Part shown: positions 56,139 to 64,000 of the stretch, one piece after another
Layout: each line of letters opens with the position of its first letter
How positions within the stretch are numbered: the stretch's first letter is position 1
Assembly (NCBI RefSeq): GCF_009870825.1
Contig: NZ_WTWY01000007.1
Location: 124,001 to 188,000 of the forward strand
From: Paenibacillus sp. USDA918EY
Lineage (GTDB): Bacteria; Bacillota; Bacilli; Paenibacillales; Paenibacillaceae
Direction: 5' to 3'
Length of the DNA: 64,000 bases
The notes under the pieces: generated by a model
The model's database searches: none
The model's input: only the letters and a program-made list of their open reading frames with translations
Told to the model about the DNA's origin: nothing
Translations under genes and position numbers: made by a program

Positions 56139-57278
56139 TTATTTCCAGATCTCTTCGGCAATTTCTTTAATAAAAGCAAGCTTGCGCCACTGCTGCTCCT
56201 CGGTCAAGTGGTTGCCTTCTTCCGTGGAGGCGAAGCCGCATTGCGGGCTCAGGCAAATCCGGTTCAGATCGACGTATTGCGTCGCTTCCTCGATCCGTTT
56301 CAGAATATCCTCCTTGCTTTCAAGCTCGCCGAATTTGGAAGAGAACAGGCCCAGCACAACCTGCTGATTGTCCTTCAGGAAGCGAAGCGGCTTGAAATCC
56401 CCTGCCCGTTCGGTATCGAACTCCAGATAGTAGCCGGAATAGTTGTCGATGCCGAGGAGCGTTTGCGCGATCGGCTCGTAACCTCCCCCTACTCCGGCAT
56501 AAGTGGAAACATAATTGCCGCGGCAGACATGCGTCGTTACGATGAGGTCTTCCGGCAAACCCGATACCACTTCCTCGTTCAATTTGGCAAATTCGTTCGC
56601 ATATTCCGCTACGTCCACGCCAGCCCGCTTCATGAATGCCATAAACTGTTCGTCGCAAAGCGCCCCCCACGTGCAATCGTCGAATTGAATGCTGCGGCAG
56701 CCGGCTTCATAGAAGGCAAGAACCGCCGCTTTGTACGCTTTGGCAATATCCGAAACAAGCTCTTCCCGATTCGGGTAGACGGCCTTCGTGCTTTCCTGAT
56801 TTTCTGCCCGGTCCAGCTCGAACAGGAACTGCGCGGCTGCAGGAATGGATTGACGCGCAACGACGTCCTCGCCTGCAACCCCTTTTAAAAAAACATAGTG
56901 CGAAACAAACGGGTGACTGCTGTAACCGATTTTACCGGTCAGGCGGGCGGTTTCGGGTCTGGATTCCGCGCCGTTAAATCGATAGCCTTGGTCAATAAAG
57001 GTCCGTTCTACGCCGTCAAAACCCCAGAAAAAGTCCAAGTGCCACCAGGAGCGGCGGAACTCGCCGTCAGTTACGGCTTGAAGACCAACCTCTTTTTGTT
57101 TCTGTACAAGCTTAACGATTTCGGCGTTCTCCACTTCATTCAACTGCTCGGCGGTCAGTTCGCCGTTTTGAAATTTTAGTCTAGCCTCTTTCAACGCCTG
57201 AGGGCGCAGGAAGCTGCCAACGATATCATATCGAAACGGAGTAACGGTTCTCTTTTTAGGTTCGGTTTGTATGCTCAT
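56139..57278 (-). CDS. MetE-like methyltransferase (YxjG/YxjH family)
   Basis: 379-residue TIM-barrel protein related to the C-terminal half of cobalamin-independent methionine synthase. 'VGSFLRPQALKEARLKF', 'VTDGEFRRSWWHLDF', 'FYEAGCRSIQFDDCTW', 'HVCRGNY' and 'ICLSPQCGFAS' carry the zinc-site His, Glu and Cys residues expected (Cys in 'SPQCGF'). The N-terminal MetE half is absent, typical of YxjG. Role in methionine synthesis or salvage from a simpler methyl donor is inferred. Upstream I find a LysR-like operator and no S-box. Confidence 0.88.
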   Translation of the reverse strand: MSIQTEPKKRTVTPFRYDIVGSFLRPQALKEARLKFQNGELTAEQLNEVENAEIVKLVQKQKEVGLQAVTDGEFRRSWWHLDFFWGFDGVERTFIDQGYRFNGAESRPETARLTGKIGYSSHPFVSHYVFLKGVAGEDVVARQSIPAAAQFLFELDRAENQESTKAVYPNREELVSDIAKAYKAAVLAFYEAGCRSIQFDDCTWGALCDEQFMAFMKRAGVDVAEYANEFAKLNEEVVSGLPEDLIVTTHVCRGNYVSTYAGVGGGYEPIAQTLLGIDNYSGYYLEFDTERAGDFKPLRFLKDNQQVVLGLFSSKFGELESKEDILKRIEEATQYVDLNRICLSPQCGFASTEEGNHLTEEQQWRKLAFIKEIAEEIWK

Positions 57279-57311
57279 CGATTAATCTCCTCGGAAAATA
57301 ATAATAAGATC

Positions 57312-57382
57312 AATATAGCACACGGGATTGGTTATACCGTTCTACCAAAAGGTTATAGCTTGTTATAGCTAATAGCTATAAC
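57312..57382 (-). promoter_or_regulatory. LysR-type operator and activator-dependent promoter of the YxjG-like gene
   Basis: Perfect inverted repeat GTTATAGCT-AAT-AGCTATAAC (57362-57382) with a further GTTATAGCT copy (57352-57360) and a degenerate GGTTATACC (57330-57338), upstream of a minus-strand TATATT (57317-57312) that lacks a good -35. Relative to a start near 57305 the palindrome is centred at about -67 and the extra half-site near -51, the standard LysR regulator layout. Confidence 0.6.
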
Positions 57383-57552
57383 AAATGTTTGGACTCCTGC
57401 AATGCGGGATCGACAAGTCAAAGCAACCCTCGATGCTTGTCAGAAGAAAGCCCCGTTACCACTTTATTGTCAAAACCTTCATGTTGCCGTATCCTTAATC
57501 TTGTTGTAAGCATTTTCCTTCATGTACATAGAAATGGAGACTAAAAAACGCA

Positions 57553-58833
57553 ATGAAATCATCGATCCTAACCCGTCCTTTCTATTTCCTGTGGACCACC
57601 CAGACTGCGGCGAATGCTGCGGATGTGCTCTATATCATGGCGCTTACCGTATTGGTATTAACCCGGACCGAATCGCTGGTGTCGGCGGCGTTTATGCCGC
57701 TGATGCGCAGCGGGGCACAAATGGTGAGCGGCCTGATCGCGCCGCTGCTGATGAACCGCTTTAAACTTCCGGCTCTGCTGCTTCTTTCGCAGACGGGCCA
57801 GTTTCTCCTGTTCATATGCTTGGCCGTATACCTGCAGCTTCAAGGAAGCGATGCTCTGCTTGTTCTTGTGTTTGCGCTGGTTTTTGCCATGTCTTTCCTC
57901 GATGGATGGACGGTTCCCGCCCGCAACGCGCTGGTTCCCCGGCTGGTCGCCCATGAACAGGGCCTGCTCAAAGCAAACAGTCTGATTAGCGTCAGCGATC
58001 AGGTGGTCATGTTTGCCGGTTGGGGGCTGAGCGGCGTGATCGTCGCCTTGCTGGGGCCAAGTCACACGCTGCTGCTGACAGCCGTCATCTACGGGTTGGC
58101 GGCCGCTTTTACGCTGGGCGTCAAGGAGCCGGCGGAGGCCCAGTCCGGGCCGCAGTCGACCGATGTCTTGCCTGGAGGCAATGGAGCGGCAGCTTCCACT
58201 ACCAAATGGCACACCTTGACCGAGGGCTGGAAAATGATCTGGAAGGTACCTCGACTGCGGCTGCTGACCTTTATGGATATCATCGACATGCTGGGCGGTT
58301 CGGTATGGGTCGGCGCCTTTACGCTGGCCTTCGTTCAAGTGGCGCTCGGCAAGGGCGAAGAATGGTGGGGCTTCATTAATGCGGCCTATTTTGCGGGTTC
58401 GGTTGGCGGCGGACTGCTGGTTCTGGCCATGGCACGCGCCATCGGCAGCAATTTCCTGGCCGCCATGCTGATCGGCATGGCGGGTTATGGCGTCCTGACG
58501 GCCATTTATGCGCTCAACACCCAACCCTTTATCGCACTCATCCTCGTGCTGCTGATGGGCCCGTTCGCCGAGCTCTCGATGATCAATCGGCGCACGTTGA
58601 TTCAGCGCAGCGTGGACAATGACATGCTGCCCAAAGTGATGTCCGTCCAAGCCTCCCTGCTGAATCTGGTGTTCTGCATTTCGCTGCTGGTCATGGCGGC
58701 CCTTGCCGAATGGCTCGGTATCGTGAACCTCTACTTGTTAGCGGCAGTCCTAACTTTGCTGGCGCTGGGAGTCGGCTTGATCGGCCGCCGGGCCTTCCGC
58801 AGCACTAACGAAATCGGCACCAAAGGCGATTGA
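57553..58833 (+). CDS. MFS transporter (EntS/MefA-like MFS_3 class)
   Basis: Drug or siderophore exporter-like permease, 426 residues, about twelve helices. N-terminal 'FYFLWTTQTAANAADVLYIMAL' and the 'DGWTVPARNALVPRLVAHEQGLLKANSL' loop are typical of the class that includes EntS and macrolide efflux proteins. Transcribed alone, divergent from the methyltransferase. Substrate unknown. Confidence 0.87.
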   Translation: MKSSILTRPFYFLWTTQTAANAADVLYIMALTVLVLTRTESLVSAAFMPLMRSGAQMVSGLIAPLLMNRFKLPALLLLSQTGQFLLFICLAVYLQLQGSDALLVLVFALVFAMSFLDGWTVPARNALVPRLVAHEQGLLKANSLISVSDQVVMFAGWGLSGVIVALLGPSHTLLLTAVIYGLAAAFTLGVKEPAEAQSGPQSTDVLPGGNGAAASTTKWHTLTEGWKMIWKVPRLRLLTFMDIIDMLGGSVWVGAFTLAFVQVALGKGEEWWGFINAAYFAGSVGGGLLVLAMARAIGSNFLAAMLIGMAGYGVLTAIYALNTQPFIALILVLLMGPFAELSMINRRTLIQRSVDNDMLPKVMSVQASLLNLVFCISLLVMAALAEWLGIVNLYLLAAVLTLLALGVGLIGRRAFRSTNEIGTKGD

Positions 58834-58911
58834 ATTTCCCAAATGCTCCGAAGCAAGGTTATTTCCGTTTCGATGGAAAAAGCCGAAGTTTTCAGGCGCT
58901 GTTACAACGTC

Positions 58912-58941
58912 AAGGCCATCCTGTGAGGGATGGCCTTTTTA
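58912..58941 (+). terminator. Intrinsic terminator of the MFS gene
   Basis: AAGGCCATCC-TGTGAG-GGATGGCCTT followed by TTTAA. Confidence 0.85.
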
Positions 58942-59109
58942 AGATCGCTTTGTTCAACTGGCAATGAAGGACAGTCGTGTATTTATTATGCTTTTTCATG
59001 ATGGATAAACCCCGTCACCCTGCGCACCCGGCACCGATTGTCGAATTGGCACTCTCGCGGCCAGGCGACTGGTACCGACATGGCTGTCAGGTCATACGCC
59101 GTCAAGCCC

Positions 59110-60030
59110 TTATTTGGACTCGATGCGCCCCAGCGGGTTGCCGCTCTCTTCCAGAGCAGCGCGGGCTGCCGCCCAGCTTGAATCGTCGATGCCGAGCGCG
59201 CTGCGCAGATAGGCCCATGTGACCTTCTGGAGCAGGGCGACCCGTTCGGGGTTCTCGTCCGTCGTCTCCGTGACGTTGTATCCGGGAATTCCGCCCAGCG
59301 AGTGCTCTCCCCCGAAAAGGGTGAGCAGGCTCTTGCTGCCCGGGCTCAGGAAGTACGGGTCGGCGAACCAGTCCGGCCCCCGGGTGGATAGCCGGGACTG
59401 ATCCTGGTCCCCCGCAACCACGAGGGTCGGCGTGTTCATGTCCGCGAAGCTCGGGTTCATGAAAGGGAAGTGCTCGGCCGCGAACGGGCTTAAATCGGCG
59501 TCACCCTTACCGGTCGTGGCAAGCAGGACGCCGGCCTTAATCCGCGGGTCGGACATATCCTCTCCCGGCTTGCCGTCGGCATCAAGTACACGGGCGCCGA
59601 GCAGCGTGCTCACCGTCTGGCCTCCCCAGGAGTGTCCGGCTGCGGCGATGCGGCTTCGATCCAGGCGCCCGCTGAGGCCGGGCACGGAAGCTTCAATCCG
59701 ATCAAGCTGGTCGAGGATGCGCTTCAGGTCATCGACCCGAATGCGCCAGATCAGCGGTGTTCGGGAATCTTCGGGAGGAAGATTCAGCGTTCTCGAGTCG
59801 AGGTGGGTGGGTTGAATGACCACGAAGCCGTGTGCGGCCCAGAAGTCCACCAACGGGGCGTAGCCGTCCATCGACGAGCCAAAGCCGTGCGAGAAAACGA
59901 TAATGGGCAGGTCGTGCCCCGTTGCGGGCGCAGACACCCGCACTTGCAGATCCTCACCCCGTTCCGGGGCGGGCAGCACTACCGGTTTTACCGAGATGAT
60001 TGGAGTAGGTGTATTAACGTTGATTTCCAT
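59110..60030 (-). CDS. Alpha/beta hydrolase (PAF-acetylhydrolase/chlorophyllase-like)
   Basis: 306 residues, no signal peptide. Oxyanion-hole strand 'LPIIVFSHGFGSSMDGYAPL', nucleophile elbow GHSWGG (Ser), acid in 'TLVVAGDQDQS', His in 'GGEHSLGGIPGY'. Similar proteins act on esters of small or polymeric substrates. The frame is open through the upstream SDR because that gene is frameshifted, but AAAGGAAC before this ATG and family alignment show the hydrolase begins here. Second gene of a MarR-controlled pair. Confidence 0.88.
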   Translation of the reverse strand: MEINVNTPTPIISVKPVVLPAPERGEDLQVRVSAPATGHDLPIIVFSHGFGSSMDGYAPLVDFWAAHGFVVIQPTHLDSRTLNLPPEDSRTPLIWRIRVDDLKRILDQLDRIEASVPGLSGRLDRSRIAAAGHSWGGQTVSTLLGARVLDADGKPGEDMSDPRIKAGVLLATTGKGDADLSPFAAEHFPFMNPSFADMNTPTLVVAGDQDQSRLSTRGPDWFADPYFLSPGSKSLLTLFGGEHSLGGIPGYNVTETTDENPERVALLQKVTWAYLRSALGIDDSSWAAARAALEESGNPLGRIESK

Positions 60031-60086
60031 AATTAAAGTTCCTTTCGTTGAGAGAATTGGGTTTGGATCAATCACTAGAGGCTGCA

Positions 60087-60840
60087 TTACCATGGGAGCG
60101 GGCCGTCCTCGTTCGAAAACGTGCCTGTCGGACCGTTCTGATCGAATGAGCGCCAGGCGCACGGGTTCGCGTGCCCCCTGTTCGACGTTGCGCGTGCCCG
60201 CGAAGTTGTTGACGTCCGTCCCGGTAAAGCCCGGGCAGGCTGCGTTGACCTCGATGCCCGTCGACTCGAGTTCAATGGCGAAAGCAAGCGTCACGGCGTT
60301 AAGGGCGGTCTTCGACGGGCTGTACACGGCACCGAACATCGGGCGATGCGGATTGGCCGGGTCGGCGTTGAGCCTCAACGATCCCGCTTCGCTGGATACG
60401 TTGACAATGCGTGCCGCCGGCGCCTTACGCAGGAGCGGCAGCATCGCTTGGGTGACAGCGAGGACGCCAAACACGTCCGTCTCAAACACCGTGCGTACCT
60501 CGTCAAGAGAAGCGACGCTTGGCCGGCACGATTCCGCTATTTCCTCAAGCGGCCGGCCCGGATTACCTGCATGCGAGATGCCCGCATTGTTCACGAGCAC
60601 GTCGAGACGGCCGAGCTCAAGGCGGATACGCTCTGCCGCAGCGTCGATGGAGGCTTGATTTGTGACGTCGAGCTGGAGGGCGCGCGCGTCCGCTCCGACG
60701 CTTTTCGCAGCCTCCTCCCCATTCTTAAGGCTGCGCGACCCAACGAGTACGATGAAGCCATGTGCCGCGAGTTCTTTGGCAATTTGAAGACTGATTCCTT
60801 TGTTGGCCCCGGTAACCAGGGCGACGGGTTTATCCTACAC
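60087..60840 (-). pseudogene. Short-chain dehydrogenase/reductase, disrupted
   Basis: Encodes a full-length classical SDR by homology: 'KPVALVTGANKGISLQIAKEL' (nucleotide motif), 'LDVLVNNAGIS', 'VYSPSKTALNAVT' (Tyr-x-x-x-Lys). Two lesions are visible. The expected GTG start (60840-60838, behind AAAGGAGA) is followed at once by a TAG, with no other ATG/GTG/TTG in frame for 78 codons. Near 60141-60148 a one-base gain or two-base loss shifts the natural C-terminus 'QNGPTGTFSNEDGPLPW' into another frame. Either the gene is dead or the sequence has errors. Confidence 0.78.
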
Positions 60841-60890
60841 CTGAAAAATCTCCTTTCGTGCATTGAAGTGCGCTATTTGTAAATGCTCCA

Positions 60891-61052
60891 GGTTGATGCG
60901 CCAACTTCGTATCCAAAATGGATCATCGAGTTGATACGTCAACCCAAAGGATAAAAAACTTGGTTGCGCCTCAACCCGTCATGTGTGATCACACCTTGGT
61001 TGACACATCAACTAGGGATCCACTATAACATGTTGTGGTTGACGCGTCAACC
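60891..61052. promoter_or_regulatory. Array of five MarR-type palindromic operators
   Basis: Copies of GGTTGA-N4-TCAACC at 60891-60905, 60929-60944, 60962-60976, 60998-61012 and 61037-61052, repeating every 33-39 bases; the last, GGTTGACGCGTCAACC, is a perfect 16-base palindrome. They fill the space between the SDR/hydrolase genes and the divergent MarR gene. Confidence 0.8.
61000..61029 (+). promoter_or_regulatory. Promoter of the MarR gene
   Basis: TTGACA, 18 bases, TATAAC. The -35 lies inside the fourth palindrome and the start point just before the fifth, so the regulator can repress itself. A second -10 (TATGAT, 61057-61062) would give a leaderless transcript. Confidence 0.65.
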
Positions 61053-61068
61053 ATGATATGATGTTTCT

Positions 61069-61530
61069 ATGGATAAGAACGAGCTAAATGAAGAAGAAAT
61101 GCGAATTTGGCATATGTGGAAAGGCTCCTTCCAGACCATCTTCGGCCGCGTAATCAAAGAAATATCCGAGCAGACCGGACTATCGGAAGGTGATTATGGC
61201 GTATTGGACCGGTTAGACTTGCTTGGGGACGGCAGCCTTCGCCAACAGGAATTAGCCGACTCGATGGACTGGGATAAGAGCCGATTGTCGCATCATTTGA
61301 CGCGGATGGAGAAACGTGGACTCGTGAGGAGGAAGCCGCTGAACACGGATCGTGGCGTTCAAGTCATCATCACTCCCGCCGGGAAATCGGCGTTGGATGA
61401 TGCCCGTCCCATTGCCTCCAAAGCAATACGCAAGCATTTCTTTGATCAATTAACCGAACAAGACAAGGAGTCGATTACCAGGCTGGCGGAGAAGACAAGG
61501 TCTTCGTCTTGTAAAGCCCCGCCGCCTTGA
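61069..61530 (+). CDS. MarR-family transcriptional regulator
   Basis: 153 residues, winged helix with 'LRQQELADSMDWDKSRLSHHLTRMEKRGLVRRKP' and the wing 'LNTDRGVQVIITPAG'. It faces the SDR/hydrolase cluster across the five-palindrome array and most likely represses both directions. No SD is visible before the ATG, which sits only 7 bases after a possible -10, so leaderless translation is conceivable. Ligand unknown. Confidence 0.9.
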   Translation: MDKNELNEEEMRIWHMWKGSFQTIFGRVIKEISEQTGLSEGDYGVLDRLDLLGDGSLRQQELADSMDWDKSRLSHHLTRMEKRGLVRRKPLNTDRGVQVIITPAGKSALDDARPIASKAIRKHFFDQLTEQDKESITRLAEKTRSSSCKAPPP

Positions 61531-61573
61531 CCGCATTCATGAAGCAGATATGCACATCGACCGACTAGGAACC

Positions 61574-61607
61574 GGCCTCTTCCGCCAAAAACGCGGAGGG
61601 GGCCTTT
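61574..61607 (+). terminator. Intrinsic terminator of the MarR gene
   Basis: GGCCTCTTCCGC with GCGGAGGGGGCC (12 pairs, two wobbles), 7-base loop, then TTTGCTTT. Confidence 0.6.
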
Positions 61608-61638
61608 GCTTTCCGCAAGCAAAAGTCCCCCTCTTATT

Positions 61639-61968
61639 CCCGTACTCGGACCCCAACGACATTGGGAAAAGGAGAGTCTCATCCGCTCCAATCGGAACCC
61701 GGAGAACGGATATAGGACCTTCACGTCGGGGGAATTAAAAAAGATTATCGTGCTGAGCAGCTTAAGGAAAACCGTCTATTTTATTGAAAATATGAGACAG
61801 CTTCTTACGGCTTTAGAGACCTCCGATTTCGCTGCGATTGAACGCTCCTTCAAGATGGCGCTGCAGCAGCTGAATGAGCAATTAAAAAATCAAATGAACG
61901 GCATATCCGAAATGATGAAATATATTGAGCTTCAGTCCACCCTATCTGTCGAAGCGCCAAAATTGTAA
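61639..61968 (+). pseudogene. N-terminally truncated MerR-family regulator
   Basis: The frame recovers a MerR protein from the middle of its winged helix onward: 'RHWEKESLIRSNRNPENGYRTF', then 'ELKKIIVLSSLRKTVYFIENMRQLLTALE' and the C-terminal coiled coil ending 'MKYIELQ'. The first helix-turn-helix (about 25 residues) is missing, and the only upstream start codon in frame is a TTG inside the tail of the preceding terminator. A DNA-binding regulator is therefore not made; a dimerising fragment cannot be excluded. Confidence 0.6.
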
Positions 61969-62080
61969 TGCTAACATACAGCACCAGAAGACGCTTAGTT
62001 CTATCTTCTACGTTTGAGATCCGGCTCTTATTTTCCGTTATTTATGATACGGTTCATTGTAACTGGGCTAATGGCGAAAA
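61969..62080. other. Gap between the MerR remnant and the leuA terminator
   Basis: No gene or signal recognised. Confidence 0.3.
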
Positions 62081-62108
62081 ACAAAAGAAGCTGCCTGCGT
62101 GGGCAGCT
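62078..62108 (-). terminator. Intrinsic terminator of leuA
   Basis: Minus strand: AGCTGCC-6-GGCAGCT, then TCTTTTGTTTTTC. Confidence 0.8.
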
Positions 62109-62190
62109 CCTTCGTTATTCGTCAGGTGTGAGGAGATCCCCCATCTTCTCCAAGCGGGAAACGAGGACCTTTAGCCTCCCTCAAAAGCGA

Positions 62191-63861
62191 TCAGTTCGTG
62201 GCATTGCGGCTAAACCGATTCACGGCGCTAAACAGCGCTTTTACCGATGAGGTCATAATGTCGGCGTCGATGCCGCAGCCCCAATATACGCTGCCGTCGG
62301 AAGTCTTGATGCCGATATAAGAGACGGCTTGCGATTTGGAACCTGTTTCCAGGGCATGCTCCGTATAGACCAAATCGGAATAATTCAGCCCAAGATCGGT
62401 TTGCAGCGCATTGCTGATCGCATCAAGTCTTCCGTTGCCGGTGCCTTCGATTTCCTTGACTTCATTGCCGGTGCGGATCGTGACGATGGTGCGAAAATCT
62501 TCGTTGTCTGTAAAGCGATATTTGACAAACTCGACAGGCGTTTTGATATTCACGTATTCTTTCATGAAAATATCGTATATTTCATCGGGCATCAGTTCCT
62601 TTTGCTGCTGATCCGATACGTTTTTCACGAAGTATCCGAAGTTTTCGCGCATTTTCGCCGGGAGGTCGAGTCCGTATTTCATTTGCAGCACGTATCCGAT
62701 TCCGCCTTTGCCGGACTGGCTGTTAATGCGGATAATATCGCCTTCGTACTCCCTGCCGATGTCCTTGGGATCAATCAGGAGATAAGGGACCGACCAATGC
62801 TCGGGTTCCTTTTCCTCGCGCCATTTCATGCCTTTGGCGATGGCATCCTGATGCGAACCGGAGAACGCGGTAAATACGAGCTCGCCTCCGTAAGGATGTC
62901 TTTCGCTTACTCTCATTTTGGTCAGCCGTTCATACACGGAGGCAATCGCAGGAATGTTTTCGAAATTCAGCTTCGGATCCACCCCGTGCGAGTACATGTT
63001 CAAGGCCAGCGTGACGATGTCCACGTTCCCCGTCCGTTCTCCGTTGCCGAACAACGTCCCTTCGACGCGCTGGGCTCCGGCCAGCATCCCCAGTTCGGCG
63101 TCAGCCACGCCCGTTCCTCTGTCGTTATGCGGATGGACGGATAAAATCACGTGCTCCCGGTAGTTCAGGTGCTCGCTCATATACTCGATTTGGCTGGCGT
63201 AGACGTGAGGCATCGACATGGATACCGTTGCAGGAAGATTGATGATGACCGGATTCTCCGCCGTCGGATGCCAAACGTCCAGAACGCGATTACAGATGTC
63301 CAGCGCAAAATCGATCTCCGTCCCGGTAAAGCTCTCCGGCGAATACTGGAACTGAAAGTTCCCTTCCGTCTCCGATGCGCATTCTTTCAGCAGCTTGGCG
63401 CCGCTCACGGCAATGTCGATAATCTCTTCCCTGGATTTGCGGAATACCTGCTCCCGCTGCGCCACGGAGGTTGAGTTGTACAGATGGACAACGGCTTTTT
63501 TCGCGCCTTTCAGCGATTCGAACGTTTTGCGGATGATGTGCTCCCTTGATTGGGTAAGCACTTGGATCGTGACGTCATCCGGAATCAAATCCTGCTCGAT
63601 CAATGTGCGCAAAAAGGCAAACTCTGTTTCCGACGCCGCGGGAAATCCGACTTCGATCTCCTTGAACCCGATATCCACGAGCATCTTGAAGTATTCCAGC
63701 TTCTCCTCCAAATTCATCGGAACGATCAACGCCTGATTGCCGTCGCGAAGGTCAACGCTGCACCAAATCGGCGCCTCCGTAATATATTCCTTTTGGGCCC
63801 ACTTCAAGCTGGTCTCCGCCGGCATAAAATATCCTCTGGCGTATTTGTTTACATTTTTCAT
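62191..63861 (-). CDS. leuA: 2-isopropylmalate synthase (long LeuA type)
   Basis: First committed enzyme of leucine synthesis: condenses acetyl-CoA with 2-oxoisovalerate. 556 residues: HMGL-like TIM barrel with 'EAPIWCSVDLRDGNQAL' (metal and catalytic residues) and 'HPHNDRGTGVADAELG' (metal His), linker, C-terminal LeuA allosteric domain (about 430-556) for leucine feedback. The 'IWCS.DLRDGNQ' form belongs to the class shared by actinobacteria and yeast rather than the short E. coli/Bacillus type. Start set at the ATG preceded by GAAGGGAAGG; the frame extends into the T-box leader. No other leu genes are downstream. Confidence 0.94.
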   Translation of the reverse strand: MKNVNKYARGYFMPAETSLKWAQKEYITEAPIWCSVDLRDGNQALIVPMNLEEKLEYFKMLVDIGFKEIEVGFPAASETEFAFLRTLIEQDLIPDDVTIQVLTQSREHIIRKTFESLKGAKKAVVHLYNSTSVAQREQVFRKSREEIIDIAVSGAKLLKECASETEGNFQFQYSPESFTGTEIDFALDICNRVLDVWHPTAENPVIINLPATVSMSMPHVYASQIEYMSEHLNYREHVILSVHPHNDRGTGVADAELGMLAGAQRVEGTLFGNGERTGNVDIVTLALNMYSHGVDPKLNFENIPAIASVYERLTKMRVSERHPYGGELVFTAFSGSHQDAIAKGMKWREEKEPEHWSVPYLLIDPKDIGREYEGDIIRINSQSGKGGIGYVLQMKYGLDLPAKMRENFGYFVKNVSDQQQKELMPDEIYDIFMKEYVNIKTPVEFVKYRFTDNEDFRTIVTIRTGNEVKEIEGTGNGRLDAISNALQTDLGLNYSDLVYTEHALETGSKSQAVSYIGIKTSDGSVYWGCGIDADIMTSSVKALFSAVNRFSRNATN

Positions 63862-64000
63862 GGATATCCTTCCCTTCATCGATTTCCTGCGTTGACCTGC
63901 CAAAGATCGAACGCACAAAAAAAGCCTTCCATCTCCACCAACAGAGACGAAAGACTTTGACATCTTACGCGGTACCACTCCGAATTCATGCCGTCGTCGG
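63862..64000 (-). promoter_or_regulatory. T-box riboswitch leader of leuA (3' part)
   Basis: GGAGTGGTACCGCG (63981-63968, minus strand) is the T-box sequence that binds the tRNA acceptor end. It is followed by a 13-pair intrinsic terminator (stem within 63954-63922) and TTTTTTT. The specifier loop lies beyond the window; a leucine codon is expected from the gene it controls. Uncharged leucyl-tRNA should cause read-through into leuA. Confidence 0.9.
63915..63955 (-). terminator. T-box terminator hairpin
   Basis: AGTCTTTCGTCTC pairs with GAGATGGAAGGCT over 13 positions including wobbles, then TTTTTTTG. Its 5' arm is close to the T-box sequence, allowing the alternative antiterminator. Confidence 0.85.

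Noticed and set aside
57279..57552. S-box (SAM-I) riboswitch before the YxjG-like gene
   Set aside because: Expected from Bacillus, but no S-box core helices or terminator could be found on the minus strand; a LysR-like site explains the region better.
59110..60600. 496-codon SDR-alpha/beta-hydrolase fusion protein
   Set aside because: The join is created by a frameshift; the hydrolase has its own ATG and ribosome site at 60030, and the SDR's normal end is in another frame.

Overview
The window looks like a chromosomal segment of a Gram-positive, endospore-forming member of the Bacillales, most probably Paenibacillus or a close relative. The signs are an alpha/beta-type small acid-soluble spore protein, a SleB-type cortex hydrolase, a KinB-like kinase, an S-layer-homology surface protein, a YesM/YesN-type two-component pair, a multimodular GH16 laminarinase, strong AGGAGG ribosome sites, many intrinsic terminators, a leucine-type T-box leader and moderately high GC. 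No rRNA, tRNA, CRISPR array, insertion sequence or prophage was found.

Layout. 0-3 kb: an iron-siderophore uptake operon (binding lipoprotein cut by the window edge, then two FecCD permeases). 3.0-3.4 kb: a compact locus that reads as a complete type I toxin-antitoxin module: a 27-residue holin-like toxin with a sequestered ribosome site, and a convergent antisense RNA with its own promoter and terminator. 3.4-9.5 kb: a small hypothetical gene and an Opp/Dpp peptide importer (A-B-C-D-F on the minus strand) with a strong hairpin after oppA. 9.8-14.3 kb: an APH-fold kinase, a ring-cleaving dioxygenase behind a near-consensus promoter and an MhqR-like operator, a BASS-family symporter and a luciferase-like monooxygenase. 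14.7-18.2 kb: an NlpC/P60 endopeptidase, two membrane proteins and a decayed sugar-phosphate isomerase. 18.2-26 kb: a giant SLH protein with a C-type lectin domain, and a GH2 beta-galactosidase divergent from an AraC regulator. 26-31.7 kb: a 3-hydroxyacyl-CoA dehydrogenase with a MarR regulator, a sulfatase, a SASP and a sugar porter. 31.9-37 kb: an overlapping three-gene sugar-sensing operon (membrane-anchored binding protein, histidine kinase, AraC-type response regulator) and a KinB-like kinase. 37.3-46.7 kb: a TPR-SUKH protein, SleB, a Bax inhibitor-1 family protein, an SseB-like protein, Ada, a YdeI-like protein, SelO and malate:quinone oxidoreductase with a structured leader. 47-56 kb: two unrecognised genes, HelD, a divergent uracil-DNA-glycosylase-like protein and the laminarinase. 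56-64 kb: a YxjG/MetE-like methyltransferase with a LysR-like operator layout, an MFS exporter, a MarR-controlled hydrolase/SDR cluster whose SDR is broken and whose control region holds five regularly spaced palindromes, a MerR remnant, and leuA behind a T-box.

Together the genes describe a soil polysaccharide and peptide scavenger: extracellular beta-glucan and galactoside use, peptide and siderophore import, sugar sensing coupled to transcription, electrophile/quinone stress responses and sporulation/germination functions. The observations most worth following are the type I toxin-antitoxin locus at about 3.03-3.36 kb, the five-operator array at 60.89-61.05 kb, the mqo leader RNA at 46.7 kb and the orphan promoter-terminator unit at 52.2-52.4 kb.
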